Both the position numbers and the translations under genes were made by a program. From Porphyromonas gulae DSM 15663 (GTDB taxonomy: Bacteria > Bacteroidota > Bacteroidia > Bacteroidales > Porphyromonadaceae), in the NCBI RefSeq assembly GCF_000378065.1, contig NZ_KB899152.1, positions 1-56,886 on the forward strand: a DNA stretch of 56,886 nucleotides. Direction: 5' to 3'. This document shows positions 35,153 through 43,185 of the stretch, piece by piece. Positions within the stretch are counted from its first letter, which is position 1, and every line of letters starts with the position of its first letter. Under the pieces are notes generated by a model, which was not told where the DNA came from, did not search any database, and worked only from the letters and a program-made list of their open reading frames with translations.

Positions 35153-36211
35153 TTATGGGCTTTTGGGCCGGGAGGACTCCGCTTTGCTCGTGGATAGCAT
35201 ACCGCAGGCCGCGAATATATCTTCCCCTCGCGATGCACGGGTGGTACAGGTATAGCCATGCGATTCCATACGTTTGCGGAAAGCCTCCATGCGAGCGGTA
35301 TCCGAAGAGCGGAGCGATACGGCAGGGATTTTGTGGAAGCGGATCAGATTGATCCTGCAGGGGATGCCGCGGAGGATGGCGGCCAGTTCGTCGGCATGGC
35401 GCATATCGTCGTTCAGACCATCGAAGACGATGTATTCGAACGACACTCGTCTTTGTCCGCTGAAGTCGTAAGCCTTGATCCGGTCGAGCGTCTGCAAAAT
35501 GGGGAAAGCCTTTTCTCCGGGCATCAGCGTCCTCCTCTCTTCGGGGAAAGGGCTGTGCAGGCTGACTGCCAGATGGCACCGGCTCTCTGCGAGGAAGCGC
35601 TCCAAACCTTTGGCTCCGATCGTAGACACTGTGATGCGCTTCGGACTCCAGCCCATACCCCACGGCTCGGTCAGGGCATTGAGACTGCGAAGCACTTCGT
35701 CCGTATTATCGAGGGGTTCGCCCATGCCCATATAGACGAGATTGGTCAGCTCGGCCGCCTCTTCCACGGAGAAGATTTGGTTCAGGATCTCGGCTGCGGA
35801 GAGATTACCGTTCCATCCCTGTTTGCCGGTCATACAGAAGAGGCAGTCCATCTTACAGCCGACCTGCGAGGAGATACAAAGCGTGGATCTGTCGCCATCG
35901 GGGATAAACACAGATTCCACGAAACGCCCTTCTCCTACGGGGAAGAGATACTTCTTGGTCCCGTCCACCGAACATTGGACATCCGACCACGGGTAGCGTC
36001 CGAGGTCGTAGGCCTCTGCCAACTTCTGCCGATTGGCCTGCGATATATTCGTCATCTCGGCAAAATCGGTAGCACGCCGCACATAGATCCATTCGGCCAA
36101 CTGCTTGCCTGCAAACCGCGGCATACCCATCCGGAGAGCCACTGCGGTCAGCTCTTCGAGCGTCATGCCCAAAAGCACAGCTCTCTTTCCGGTCTCTGTC
36201 TGTTGCTTCAC
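35153..36211 (-). CDS. rlmN: 23S rRNA A2503 / tRNA A37 C2-methyltransferase
   Basis: The 352-residue radical-SAM enzyme methylates C2 of A2503 in 23S rRNA and A37 in some tRNAs. The [4Fe-4S] motif is CKMDCLFC (Cys119, Cys123, Cys126), preceded by QVGC; YMGMGEPLDN and ISTIGAKGLE-type segments (TVSTIGAKG) follow. The C-terminal cysteine of the CGML segment near 340 is the methyl-accepting residue by analogy. A -7 box (TACCTTTG, 36332-36325 on the minus strand) lies about 115 nt upstream. Confidence 0.95.
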   Translation of the reverse strand: MKQQTETGKRAVLLGMTLEELTAVALRMGMPRFAGKQLAEWIYVRRATDFAEMTNISQANRQKLAEAYDLGRYPWSDVQCSVDGTKKYLFPVGEGRFVESVFIPDGDRSTLCISSQVGCKMDCLFCMTGKQGWNGNLSAAEILNQIFSVEEAAELTNLVYMGMGEPLDNTDEVLRSLNALTEPWGMGWSPKRITVSTIGAKGLERFLAESRCHLAVSLHSPFPEERRTLMPGEKAFPILQTLDRIKAYDFSGQRRVSFEYIVFDGLNDDMRHADELAAILRGIPCRINLIRFHKIPAVSLRSSDTARMEAFRKRMESHGYTCTTRASRGEDIFAACGMLSTSKAESSRPKSP

Positions 36212-36324
36212 TTCACCACTCTATATTATAATGTAACCACAAGAAGGAGCTTCATCTTCTTCTTTCTCATCCGTCGGGGATTCGGCGACGATCAGACCGA
36301 TCCTCGGATGTACTCCTCTCTATA

Positions 36325-36332
36325 CAAAGGTA
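36325..36332 (-). promoter_or_regulatory. -7 box upstream of rlmN
   Basis: TACCTTTG on the minus strand, followed by a leader of roughly 105 nt before the rlmN ATG at 36211. Confidence 0.4.
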
Positions 36333-36488
36333 ATACATCCCATGCTAAACCCTCCCATTTCTCTCTCTCGATGGGATTGGTGCGATGAAGAGGATACGTG
36401 TACATGCAAGGAGTGGGTATCGGTGCTTCCCGAGCTTGATCTCCGGATAGCAGGGACGTAAGAAAAGGAAACGAGAGAGAGCGTAAAA

Positions 36489-36632
36489 ACAGAAACACGA
36501 ACCAAAAGTCGGCGGATTGTGGCGCGTTTTTTCTGAAAAAGTGGCGCGAGATTTTTTTCGCTGTGGCGCGTCAATTTTTTACTTCCCGAACCCAAACGAA
36601 AAAATTTTCGCGCCACGTTTTTACGAGTGTGG
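36489..36632 (+). repeat. Dispersed palindromic GC-rich/A-tract repeat, copy B
   Basis: It contains GGCGCG blocks alternating with A/T runs. The 28 nt at 36543-36570 are identical to the reverse complement of 48073-48100 in copy C, and the 16-mer at 36489-36504 is identical to 23220-23235 in copy A. It ends with CGCGCCAC near 36610. It lies in the 630-nt gap between hisS and rlmN, which holds no credible gene. Confidence 0.75.
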
Positions 36633-36744
36633 AATAAGAAAATTTTGGGCTGTAAACTCCCGAATGACGAGAAAGGTGCAGTGCGCCGAAAAAACTCCTG
36701 TGAGCAGGGGGCGAAAGATCGGACACTCTGCACAGAGCCGATAA

Positions 36745-36783
36745 GAGAGGGGCTGAAATTCTCTGCGGATCTCAGCCCCTCTC
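36745..36783 (-). terminator. Hairpin downstream of hisS
   Basis: GAGAGGGGCTGA pairs perfectly (12 bp) with TCAGCCCCTCTC, about 60 nt past the hisS stop. On the minus strand it is followed by TTATCGG with no long T-run, but it is strong enough to act as an end structure. Confidence 0.65.
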
Positions 36784-36844
36784 ACCCTTATGATAGTATT
36801 CGATAGTAGTCTTGCTCTCCGGATCTGTGCGCGCCGGTGAAGTA

Positions 36845-38209
36845 TCAGACGATAGCCGCTACAATGGCTGCTGCATCGGCCGATAGCATTTGCTGCTCTC
36901 CCGTCAGCATGTTTTTCAGATTCACTTGGCCGGTCGCGCGTTCGTTTTCCCCGACGAGTGCCACGTATGGAATGTTGGCTGCATTGGCATAGCTCATCTG
37001 TTTCTTGATCTTGGCAGGCTCGGGATACAGCTCTGTGCGGAGACCTTGCTCCCTGAGCTTTTGGATCAGTGGGAGCAGGCTGTCGGCATCCTCTTCGCTG
37101 AAATTGACAAAGAGCAGCTGTGTACCGGTCAGCTTCTCGGCAGGGAAGAGATCCAGCTGCATCATCACATCATAGATACGGTCTGCACCGAAAGAAATGC
37201 CCACACCGGACATGCCTTCCAGACCGAATATGCCGGTGAGGTTGTCGTAGCGACCACCGCCGGTAATGCTGCCCATCTCGGCGTCGAGTGCTTTCACTTC
37301 GAGAATGGCTCCGGTATAGTAGGAAAGACCACGAGCCAGAGAAATATCCACCATCAGCTCGGAATGGAGCTGCACGCGCTCCACTTTGTCCAAGATATAG
37401 GTCAGCTCTTCTATTCCCTTCAGCCCCGTTTCGGAGGAGGCAAGAGCCGATTTGAGCCGGTCGAGCTTCTCCCGATTGTCCCCTTTCATCTCGATAAAAG
37501 GGCGCAGGCGTTCGATAGCCTCTTCGCCGAAGCCTTTGGAGCGCAGCTCGTCGTTCACCTTGTCGAGGCCGATCTTGTCGAGTTTGTCTATCGCCACGGT
37601 GATGTCCGTCAGTCTGTCGGCTTCGCCTACCACTTCGGCGATGCCGGAGAGGATCTTGCGGTTGTTCAGCAGGATACGAGTCCTGATGCCCAATCTGCGG
37701 AAGACTTCGCTGATGATCTGGATCAGTTCTACCTCATTCATGAGCGAATCCGAGCCGATGACGTCTCCATCGCACTGGTAAAACTCACGATAACGACCCT
37801 TCTGCGGCCTGTCGGCACGCCATACGGGTTGGATCTGATACCGTTTGAAGGGGAAATTGATCTCATTGCGGTGCATCACCACGTAGCGAGCAAAGGGGAC
37901 GGTCAGGTCGTAGCGAAGCCCTTTCTCGCAGGCTTTGGCTGCAAATCGGAGAGAATTTTTCTCCGCCAGTTCCTCCGCACAGAAGTCTGCCAAGACATCG
38001 CCGGAGTTGAGTACCTTGAAGAGCAGGCGGTCTCCCTCCTCTCCGTACTTGCCCATCAGCGTGGAGAGCATCTCCATCGTTGGGGTTTCTATTTGGCTGA
38101 ATCCGAAGAGTTCATACACTTCGCGTATGGTGTCGAATATGTAGTTGCGCCGGCTCATTTCGACCGGACTGAAATCGCGCATCCCTTTGGGTATAGAAGG
38201 CTTTTGCAT
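36845..38209 (-). CDS. hisS: Histidyl-tRNA synthetase
   Basis: The 454-residue class II synthetase charges tRNA-His. It shows PKGMRDF at the start, the motif 1 region IETPTMEML, motif 2 [20 protein letters not shown] (about 120-140), the histidine motif near 265-285 with [14 protein letters not shown], and motif 3 GGGRYDNL with [10 protein letters not shown]. The C-terminal anticodon-binding domain is complete (residues 350-454). It follows folA by 60 nt and ends in a strong hairpin. The long antisense ORF opposite it is a codon-bias shadow. Confidence 0.96.
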   Translation of the reverse strand: MQKPSIPKGMRDFSPVEMSRRNYIFDTIREVYELFGFSQIETPTMEMLSTLMGKYGEEGDRLLFKVLNSGDVLADFCAEELAEKNSLRFAAKACEKGLRYDLTVPFARYVVMHRNEINFPFKRYQIQPVWRADRPQKGRYREFYQCDGDVIGSDSLMNEVELIQIISEVFRRLGIRTRILLNNRKILSGIAEVVGEADRLTDITVAIDKLDKIGLDKVNDELRSKGFGEEAIERLRPFIEMKGDNREKLDRLKSALASSETGLKGIEELTYILDKVERVQLHSELMVDISLARGLSYYTGAILEVKALDAEMGSITGGGRYDNLTGIFGLEGMSGVGISFGADRIYDVMMQLDLFPAEKLTGTQLLFVNFSEEDADSLLPLIQKLREQGLRTELYPEPAKIKKQMSYANAANIPYVALVGENERATGQVNLKNMLTGEQQMLSADAAAIVAAIV

Positions 38210-38269
38210 TACGTATGTATTAGTTGGTGAATGATCGGTTACAAAAACAGAGGGAGGGGAGTCTCCATA

Positions 38270-38758
38270 TCAATAATCGCGGATAAGCTCCAGCAGGGTG
38301 GTGGCATATCGGTTTTTCTCGTCGGCCGGATATTCCGTGCGGCTCAGCTCCACCCATTCGCTCATGTCTAATTCCGGGAAAAAAGTGTCAGCTTCGGGAA
38401 AGTCGGCATGCACGCGTGTCAGATAGATTTTGTCCGTGTAGGGTAGCATCTGCTCATATACTTGTGCTCCGCCGATGACAAAGGCCTCTTCCTCATTGCC
38501 CACCAGCTCCAGTGCCGCTTCGGGCGAGGCTGCCCATTCGGCTCCGGGAAAATCCTGCTGCGTCCTGCTTAGGACGATATTGCGTCTGTTGGGCAAAGCT
38601 CCTTTGGGCAGGGAGCGGAATGTGTGGCTGCCCATGATAATGCTGTGTCCTGTGGTCGTTTCCTTGAATCGCTTCAGATCGGCCGGCAGATGCCAGAGGA
38701 GGTCATTTTTGTATCCGATAGCCCCATTCTCGGCTATGGCAACGACGATTGAAATCAT
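38270..38758 (-). CDS. folA: Dihydrofolate reductase
   Basis: The 162-residue enzyme reduces dihydrofolate with NADPH, regenerating the folate oxidised by ThyA. It begins ISIVVAIAENGAIGYKNDLLWHLPADLKRFKE (a typical start through the substrate-binding acidic residue), then IIMGSHTFRSLP and FVIGGAQVYEQML. It follows thyA by 45 nt, the common thyA-folA arrangement, and precedes hisS by 60 nt; the three probably share a transcript. Confidence 0.95.
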   Translation of the reverse strand: MISIVVAIAENGAIGYKNDLLWHLPADLKRFKETTTGHSIIMGSHTFRSLPKGALPNRRNIVLSRTQQDFPGAEWAASPEAALELVGNEEEAFVIGGAQVYEQMLPYTDKIYLTRVHADFPEADTFFPELDMSEWVELSRTEYPADEKNRYATTLLELIRDY

Positions 38759-38803
38759 ATTGGATAGGTGAGGGAAAACTGAATATCGGTGGAAAACATT
38801 CCG

Positions 38804-39598
38804 TCAGACTGCTACAACGCCCGCAATGTGCGGATGCGGATCATACCCTTCGAGTCGGAAGTCTTCGTACCGGAAGTCGAAGAGATCGGATACATCCGGA
38901 TTGAGAATCATTCGGGGCAATGCTCTCGGCTCACGACTCAGTTGTAGCTGTACCTGTTCGAGGTGGTTGAGATAGATATGGGCATCGCCCAATGTATGTA
39001 CGAATCGTCCGGGTTTCAGCCCTGTGACATGAGTGATCATCTGTAGCAGCAGGGCATACGAAGCTATGTTGAACGGTATGCCCAGAAAAGAATCGGCACT
39101 GCGCTGATAGAGTTGCAGGCTCAGCCGGCCGTCAGCGACATAGAACTGCATGAAACAGTGGCATGGAGGCAGATGCATATCGGCAAGCTGGCCTACATTC
39201 CACGAGCATACGATAATGCGTCGGCTGTCCGGTTCCTCGCGCAGCTGGCGCAGTACCTCCTGCATTTGGTCTATATGCCCTCCCCGATAGTCCGGCCAAC
39301 TGCGCCACTGGTAGCCATATATAGGCCCCAAATCGCCGTTCTCGTCAGCCCATTCGTTCCAAATACGTACGCCATGCTCCTGCAAGTAGTGCACATTCGT
39401 GTCACCTCGGAGGAACCAAAGCAGTTCGTATATAATGGACTTCAAGTGCAATCGCTTGGTCGTAAGCAGGGGAAATCCCTCTTCAAGGTCAAAGCACATC
39501 TGATGGCCGAATACGCTGATCGTACCCGTACCCGTGCGGTCTTCTTTCCGTACTCCCTCGTCGAGGATGCGGCGAAGCAGATCCAAATACTGTTTCAT
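38804..39598 (-). CDS. thyA: Thymidylate synthase
   Basis: The product has 264 residues, the same length as the E. coli enzyme. It methylates dUMP with methylene-tetrahydrofolate. The catalytic cysteine is Cys146 in [17 protein letters not shown] near 21 and the nucleotide-binding [15 protein letters not shown] are present. The start is the ATG at 39598, with the E. coli-like MKQYLDL; an in-frame TTG three codons upstream lies inside the promoter box. A -7 box (TATATTTG, 39612-39605, minus strand) is so close that the mRNA may have almost no leader. Confidence 0.97.
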   Translation of the reverse strand: MKQYLDLLRRILDEGVRKEDRTGTGTISVFGHQMCFDLEEGFPLLTTKRLHLKSIIYELLWFLRGDTNVHYLQEHGVRIWNEWADENGDLGPIYGYQWRSWPDYRGGHIDQMQEVLRQLREEPDSRRIIVCSWNVGQLADMHLPPCHCFMQFYVADGRLSLQLYQRSADSFLGIPFNIASYALLLQMITHVTGLKPGRFVHTLGDAHIYLNHLEQVQLQLSREPRALPRMILNPDVSDLFDFRYEDFRLEGYDPHPHIAGVVAV

Positions 39599-39604
39599 AC
39601 CACG

Positions 39605-39612
39605 CAAATATA
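39605..39612 (-). promoter_or_regulatory. -7 box directly before thyA
   Basis: TATATTTG on the minus strand ends 6 nt before the thyA ATG. A TTTG lies 15 nt further upstream. If used, transcription would start at or next to the ATG. Confidence 0.5.
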
Positions 39613-39780
39613 CGTATTTCTTGTAGGCAAATGGATTTTTGGCACCACAGCAGACTCATTGTAAAATACTTGAATATGCTACAACCGAAAGAGCCGATTG
39701 GAAGAAGAAATGGAAGATCATGGAGCTTTCACTTATTTGACCTGTTTGCCGGAGTATTGCTGTTTGTTCACAACTCCTTG

Positions 39781-39788
39781 TATCTTTG
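39781..39788 (+). promoter_or_regulatory. -7 box of the M48 protease gene
   Basis: TATCTTTG, 50 nt before the ATG. A TTG at 39757-39759 lies 21 nt upstream as a possible -33 element. Confidence 0.5.
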
Positions 39789-39838
39789 GCTCGTAACTAA
39801 TGAAATAGTAATAGTAACGAACAAAAAAAGAAGATCTT

Positions 39839-40636
39839 ATGAAAATAATGAATGTGATTTTAGCCTGTGTCTTAGGCCTCCTATTGGCCGGATGCAGCAC
39901 CGTGCCGATCACGGGACGCACTCAGATCATGCTGGTACAGGACTCGGAGATCCTGTCCTCCAGTGCCTTGCAGTACAAGCAGTTTCTCAGCAAGGTGAAA
40001 ATCTCCAAGAATGCGACATCCACGGCACAGGTGCGACGAGTGGGACAAAAGGTGGCAGCTGCCACGATGCACTATCTGAAGCAAAACGGATTGGGAGACA
40101 TGGCCTCACAGATGAAATGGGAATTCAATGTCGTGGAAGACAAGGCTGTGAATGCTTTCTGTATGCCGGGTGGAAAGATTGTGGTCTATACCGGACTGCT
40201 CAAGTTGGTTGGCTCGGATGCCGAGTTGGCCACAGTGATTAGCCATGAAGTCAGCCATGCTGTGGCAAGGCATTCCAACGAACGTATCAGCCAGGAATAC
40301 TTGCGTCAGATGGGGGGCAATCTGTTGGGTGCTGCTGCCTCCAATAAGTCGGCCGCTTTGCAGACAATTATCGGTCAGGCTTATGGCGTTGGGTCGCAGG
40401 TGCTGGTTGCTCTACCGTATAATCGGAAGCAAGAATATGAAGCCGACAAAATGGGGCTTGTCTTCATGGCGATGGCCGGTTATAACCCGAATGCTGCCAT
40501 TACTTTTTGGCAGAAGATGGCAGCCCAGGGGAGCGGACAGGTAGAGTTTCTGAGCACGCACCCGAGCGATGCCAATCGTATTGCCGCCATTCGTCAATAT
40601 ATGCCCGAGGCAATGAAGTATTACAAAGGCAAGTAA
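39839..40636 (+). CDS. M48 family zinc metalloprotease lipoprotein
   Basis: The 265-residue protein begins with a lipoprotein signal (LGLLLAGCS, lipid Cys19). It carries the zinc motif HEVSH (ISHEVSHAVARH, about residue 138) and a third ligand in YEADKMG near 202, which is the arrangement of the Oma1/LoiP/BepA group. Such periplasmic proteases act in outer-membrane protein quality control. The C-terminal STHPSDANRI motif is typical. It has its own promoter box and a perfect 14-bp hairpin after the stop, so it is a single-gene unit. Confidence 0.92.
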   Translation: MKIMNVILACVLGLLLAGCSTVPITGRTQIMLVQDSEILSSSALQYKQFLSKVKISKNATSTAQVRRVGQKVAAATMHYLKQNGLGDMASQMKWEFNVVEDKAVNAFCMPGGKIVVYTGLLKLVGSDAELATVISHEVSHAVARHSNERISQEYLRQMGGNLLGAAASNKSAALQTIIGQAYGVGSQVLVALPYNRKQEYEADKMGLVFMAMAGYNPNAAITFWQKMAAQGSGQVEFLSTHPSDANRIAAIRQYMPEAMKYYKGK

Positions 40637-40646
40637 AACAGAGATC

Positions 40647-40684
40647 CTTTGAGTGGACATTCATTTCTGCATGTCCACTCAAAG
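40647..40684 (+). terminator. Hairpin after the M48 protease gene
   Basis: CTTTGAGTGGACAT pairs perfectly (14 bp) with ATGTCCACTCAAAG across a 10-nt loop, 10 nt past the stop. Only a short T-rich stretch follows. Confidence 0.7.
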
Positions 40685-40723
40685 TCTTGGGCTGAAGAAT
40701 TCTTTTTAGAAGAAATATATTTT

Positions 40724-40731
40724 TATCTTTG
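40724..40731 (+). promoter_or_regulatory. -7 box of the gingipain-module gene
   Basis: TATCTTTG, 65 nt before the ATG, preceded by a T-rich TTCTTTTTAG stretch in place of a clear -33 TTTG. Confidence 0.5.
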
Positions 40732-40796
40732 TATGTCACCCTGTTAAGAGTGGGAGGTTAGCAAGAAAATAAACTTACACACAAAAGAGAATTACT

Positions 40797-41675
40797 ATGA
40801 AACAGAACTACTTCAAGAGAGTCTGCTCACTGCTTTGTTTGGTTGTGCCGATGCTCATCCTTCCATTACAGTCGGCAGCTCAAGATGCTATTCCAAGCGA
40901 AGAAGCGGAGTCATTGGCTTTCGTTGTGCCGGCTGAGGATGTTGAAATTGGAGAGTCAGAGGTAGAGGCTCCGTTGGAAGCCGCCAGTGCTGAAGAGATT
41001 GTAGATCAGGCTGTCCGTTCTTATACCTACACGGTCTATCGCGATGGTGTGAAGATCGCTTCCGGACTTACTGAGCCTACATTTATTGACGAAGATGTTC
41101 CTGCCGGCGAACATACTTACTGCGTAGAGGTACAGTATCAGGAAGGCGTATCAGACAAAGTATGCGTGGACGTAGAAGTGAAGGACTTCAAACCGGTTAC
41201 CAATCTGACCGGAACCGCTTCCAATGACGAAGTTTCTTTGGATTGGGACGGTGTGGAAGAAAAAGCAGAAGAGCCGGCGAAAGAAAAAGCAGTCAGCTAC
41301 AATGTCTATAAGAATGGAACTTTGATCGGCAATACAGTCGAGACTCATTATGTAGAGACCGGCGTGGCTAACGGCACATACATTTACGAAGTAGAAGTAA
41401 AGTATCCCGATGGCGTATCTCCGAAGGTAGCTGTAACCGTGACCGTGACCAATAGCTCGTTGAACAATGTAGAAGGTCAAGTGCCTTACACGTTGCGAGT
41501 AGAAGGCAAGAAGATCATAGCTGAGACAAATGGTGTGATTACGCTGTATGATATCAGCGGGCGTACTGTAGCAGTGGCGTCCGACCGATTGGAATATACC
41601 GCCCAAACAGGCTTCTATGCCGTACGCTTCGATGTGGGTAATAAACCCCACCTATCCAAAATACAAGTGAGATAA
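40797..41675 (+). CDS. Secreted protein with gingipain/HagA-like Fn3 modules and T9SS-like end
   Basis: The 292-residue protein has a signal peptide (1 to about 29, ending QSAAQ) and an acidic linker. Two related modules follow: TYTVYRDGVKIASGLTEPTF (from about 78) with CVEVQYQEGVSDKVCVDV, and SYNVYKNGTLIGNTVETHYV (from about 167) with YEVEVKYPDGVSPKVAVTV. These closely resemble, from memory, the Fn3-like segments between adhesin domains of RgpA, Kgp and HagA (YTVYRDGTKI, EYCVEVKY, GVSPKVC). Between them lies NLTGTASNDEVSLDWDG, also as in those proteins. The C-terminal 65 residues (ITLYDISGRTV, GFYAVRFDV) look like a T9SS sorting domain. It is probably exported to the surface; no protease or cleaved-adhesin domain is present. 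A terminator follows. Confidence 0.85.
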   Translation: MKQNYFKRVCSLLCLVVPMLILPLQSAAQDAIPSEEAESLAFVVPAEDVEIGESEVEAPLEAASAEEIVDQAVRSYTYTVYRDGVKIASGLTEPTFIDEDVPAGEHTYCVEVQYQEGVSDKVCVDVEVKDFKPVTNLTGTASNDEVSLDWDGVEEKAEEPAKEKAVSYNVYKNGTLIGNTVETHYVETGVANGTYIYEVEVKYPDGVSPKVAVTVTVTNSSLNNVEGQVPYTLRVEGKKIIAETNGVITLYDISGRTVAVASDRLEYTAQTGFYAVRFDVGNKPHLSKIQVR

Positions 41676-41707
41676 AGCAAACGCTTTTCCCAACAGCTAA
41701 AACAAAG

Positions 41708-41745
41708 AGGCTGTCTCGAAAATCATATTTCGGGTAGCCTTTTTG
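41708..41745 (+). terminator. Terminator after the gingipain-module gene
   Basis: AGGCTGTCTCGAAA pairs with TTTCGGGTAGCCT (imperfect in the middle), followed by TTTTT, 32 nt past the stop. Confidence 0.7.
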
Positions 41746-41750
41746 CCTTT

Positions 41751-41767
41751 TATGCTACTGTAGCATA
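41751..41767. other. Perfect 17-nt palindrome
   Basis: TATGCTAC-T-GTAGCATA is a perfect 8-bp inverted repeat just after the terminator. Elsewhere in the 369-nt gap 41676-42044 I see no gene or clear promoter. Confidence 0.5.
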
Positions 41768-42044
41768 CTAATCCCGTTTCGTGATGCTCTCATTCGGTTT
41801 CATCGCGATATGACGGAGATTGTGCGAACCTTTCTGCCTAATTGATTTTCGCGGCTGATCTTCGAACCGTAATTTCTCAGGAAATAAGAAAGGTTGTTAT
41901 GTCTATTTGATTACCCGTATTATGAGACTTTTTCAAAATGAGAGAGGATGAAGAGTTTGGCTTTGTACGATTTGCTTGGGGCATAGGGATTAAATTAGTA
42001 CTATTGCAAGAAGGGCGGTACATTAAAGTAGCCCGGCCGATCAG

Positions 42045-43016
42045 ATGAAGAAAGAAGAATTACGATTGATTTTTATGGGAACGGCCGATTTTGCTGTTCC
42101 GCCGCTGCGAGCATTGGTCGAGAATGGATACCAAGTCAAAGCTGTGGTTACTATGCCGGACAAGCCTATGGGCCGAGGGCACAAGGTGAGTCCCAGTGCG
42201 GTCAAAATCTGTGCACAGGAATTAGGTTTGCCTATTCTCCAGCCGGTCAATCTGAACGAAGAGACTTTTCTCGATGAACTACGGACTTATCAGCCGCACT
42301 TGCAAATCGTAGTGGCTTTCCGTATGCTTCCTCGCTCCGTATGGCAAATGCCATCCATGGGAACAATCAATCTGCACGGCTCCCTCCTTCCCCAATATCG
42401 CGGAGCGGCTCCCATTAATTATGCTATACGCCACGGAGAGACCGAAACGGGGGTGACCACTTTTCGGCTCCGGCACGAAATTGATACGGGTGAAGTGCTT
42501 CTACAAGAGAAACTCTCGATTGGAGATGAAGAAACTTTCGGCGAATTATACGAGCGCATGGCTACTCTCGGAGCCTCCGTATTGGTACGCACAGTGAGTT
42601 TGTTCCTTGATGGGGAACCCATCTCTACGCCGCAAGAACAGCTTCCGGGCTATGCCGATGCTCGACCGGCTCCGAAGATTTTCAAGGACGACTGTCGTAT
42701 CGACTGGAATAAACCGGCTGAGGAGGTACACAATTTCATCCGTAGCATATCGCCTGTTCCTACGGCTTGGACCAAGCTCCACAGGCCGGGGATGGAATCC
42801 ATCGTTCTGAAAATCTACCGCACCCGAGTTATCGAACGCGAACCTCGCCACAGAGGCCGATTCGGCACCATCATATGGGATAAGAAAAACCTCGATGTGA
42901 TGACGCGCAAAGGGGTGGTACGCATACTCTCTCTCCAAATGCCCGGCAAAAAGCAAATGGATGCAGCCTCTTTCCTCAATGGCTTCGCCTTGTCCTCAGA
43001 TATGTATATAGAATAG
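42045..43016 (+). CDS. fmt: Methionyl-tRNA formyltransferase
   Basis: The 323-residue enzyme formylates initiator Met-tRNA. It opens with LRLIFMGTADFAVPPLRALVE, and the catalytic segment is GTINLHGSLLPQYRGAAPIN (Asn/His near 105-110) with the later aspartate in HEIDTGEVLLQE. The C-terminal OB-like domain is complete. It appears monocistronic: a gap of 369 nt lies before it and a strong hairpin after it. Its usual partner def is not adjacent. Confidence 0.95.
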   Translation: MKKEELRLIFMGTADFAVPPLRALVENGYQVKAVVTMPDKPMGRGHKVSPSAVKICAQELGLPILQPVNLNEETFLDELRTYQPHLQIVVAFRMLPRSVWQMPSMGTINLHGSLLPQYRGAAPINYAIRHGETETGVTTFRLRHEIDTGEVLLQEKLSIGDEETFGELYERMATLGASVLVRTVSLFLDGEPISTPQEQLPGYADARPAPKIFKDDCRIDWNKPAEEVHNFIRSISPVPTAWTKLHRPGMESIVLKIYRTRVIEREPRHRGRFGTIIWDKKNLDVMTRKGVVRILSLQMPGKKQMDAASFLNGFALSSDMYIE

Positions 43017-43060
43017 AAAGACGAGCCCGGCTCGAAGGGTTGGTTTCTTCATATTTTTCA

Positions 43061-43091
43061 CCTCTTGCACACAATGTCGATGTGCAAGAGG
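43061..43091. terminator. Strong hairpin after fmt
   Basis: CCTCTTGCACA and TGTGCAAGAGG form a perfect 11-bp stem with a 9-nt loop, 45 nt past the fmt stop. No T-run follows on the plus strand, so termination is inferred. Confidence 0.5.
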
Positions 43092-43155
43092 ATACTTCTC
43101 TGCGCAATACTCAGAGCTGTAATTGATTGTAGGCTGAGCCAATCATATGGTTTTT

Positions 43156-43163
43156 TAACTTTG
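43156..43163 (+). promoter_or_regulatory. -7 box of the YfhO gene
   Basis: TAACTTTG, 22 nt before the ATG at 43186; no clear -33 at normal spacing. Confidence 0.45.
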
Positions 43164-43185
43164 TAACCGAAAAACAAACGACATC

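Noticed and set aside
35258-36388. 376-codon ORF antisense to rlmN
   Set aside because: Shadow frame; rlmN is certain from its CxxxCxxC motif and length.
36292-36498. Minus-strand ORFs in the hisS-rlmN gap
   Set aside because: No conserved features; the region contains the rlmN promoter and the dispersed repeat.
36890-38230. 446-codon ORF antisense to hisS
   Set aside because: Shadow of a certain gene; the composition of the translation is histidine-rich and unlike any family.
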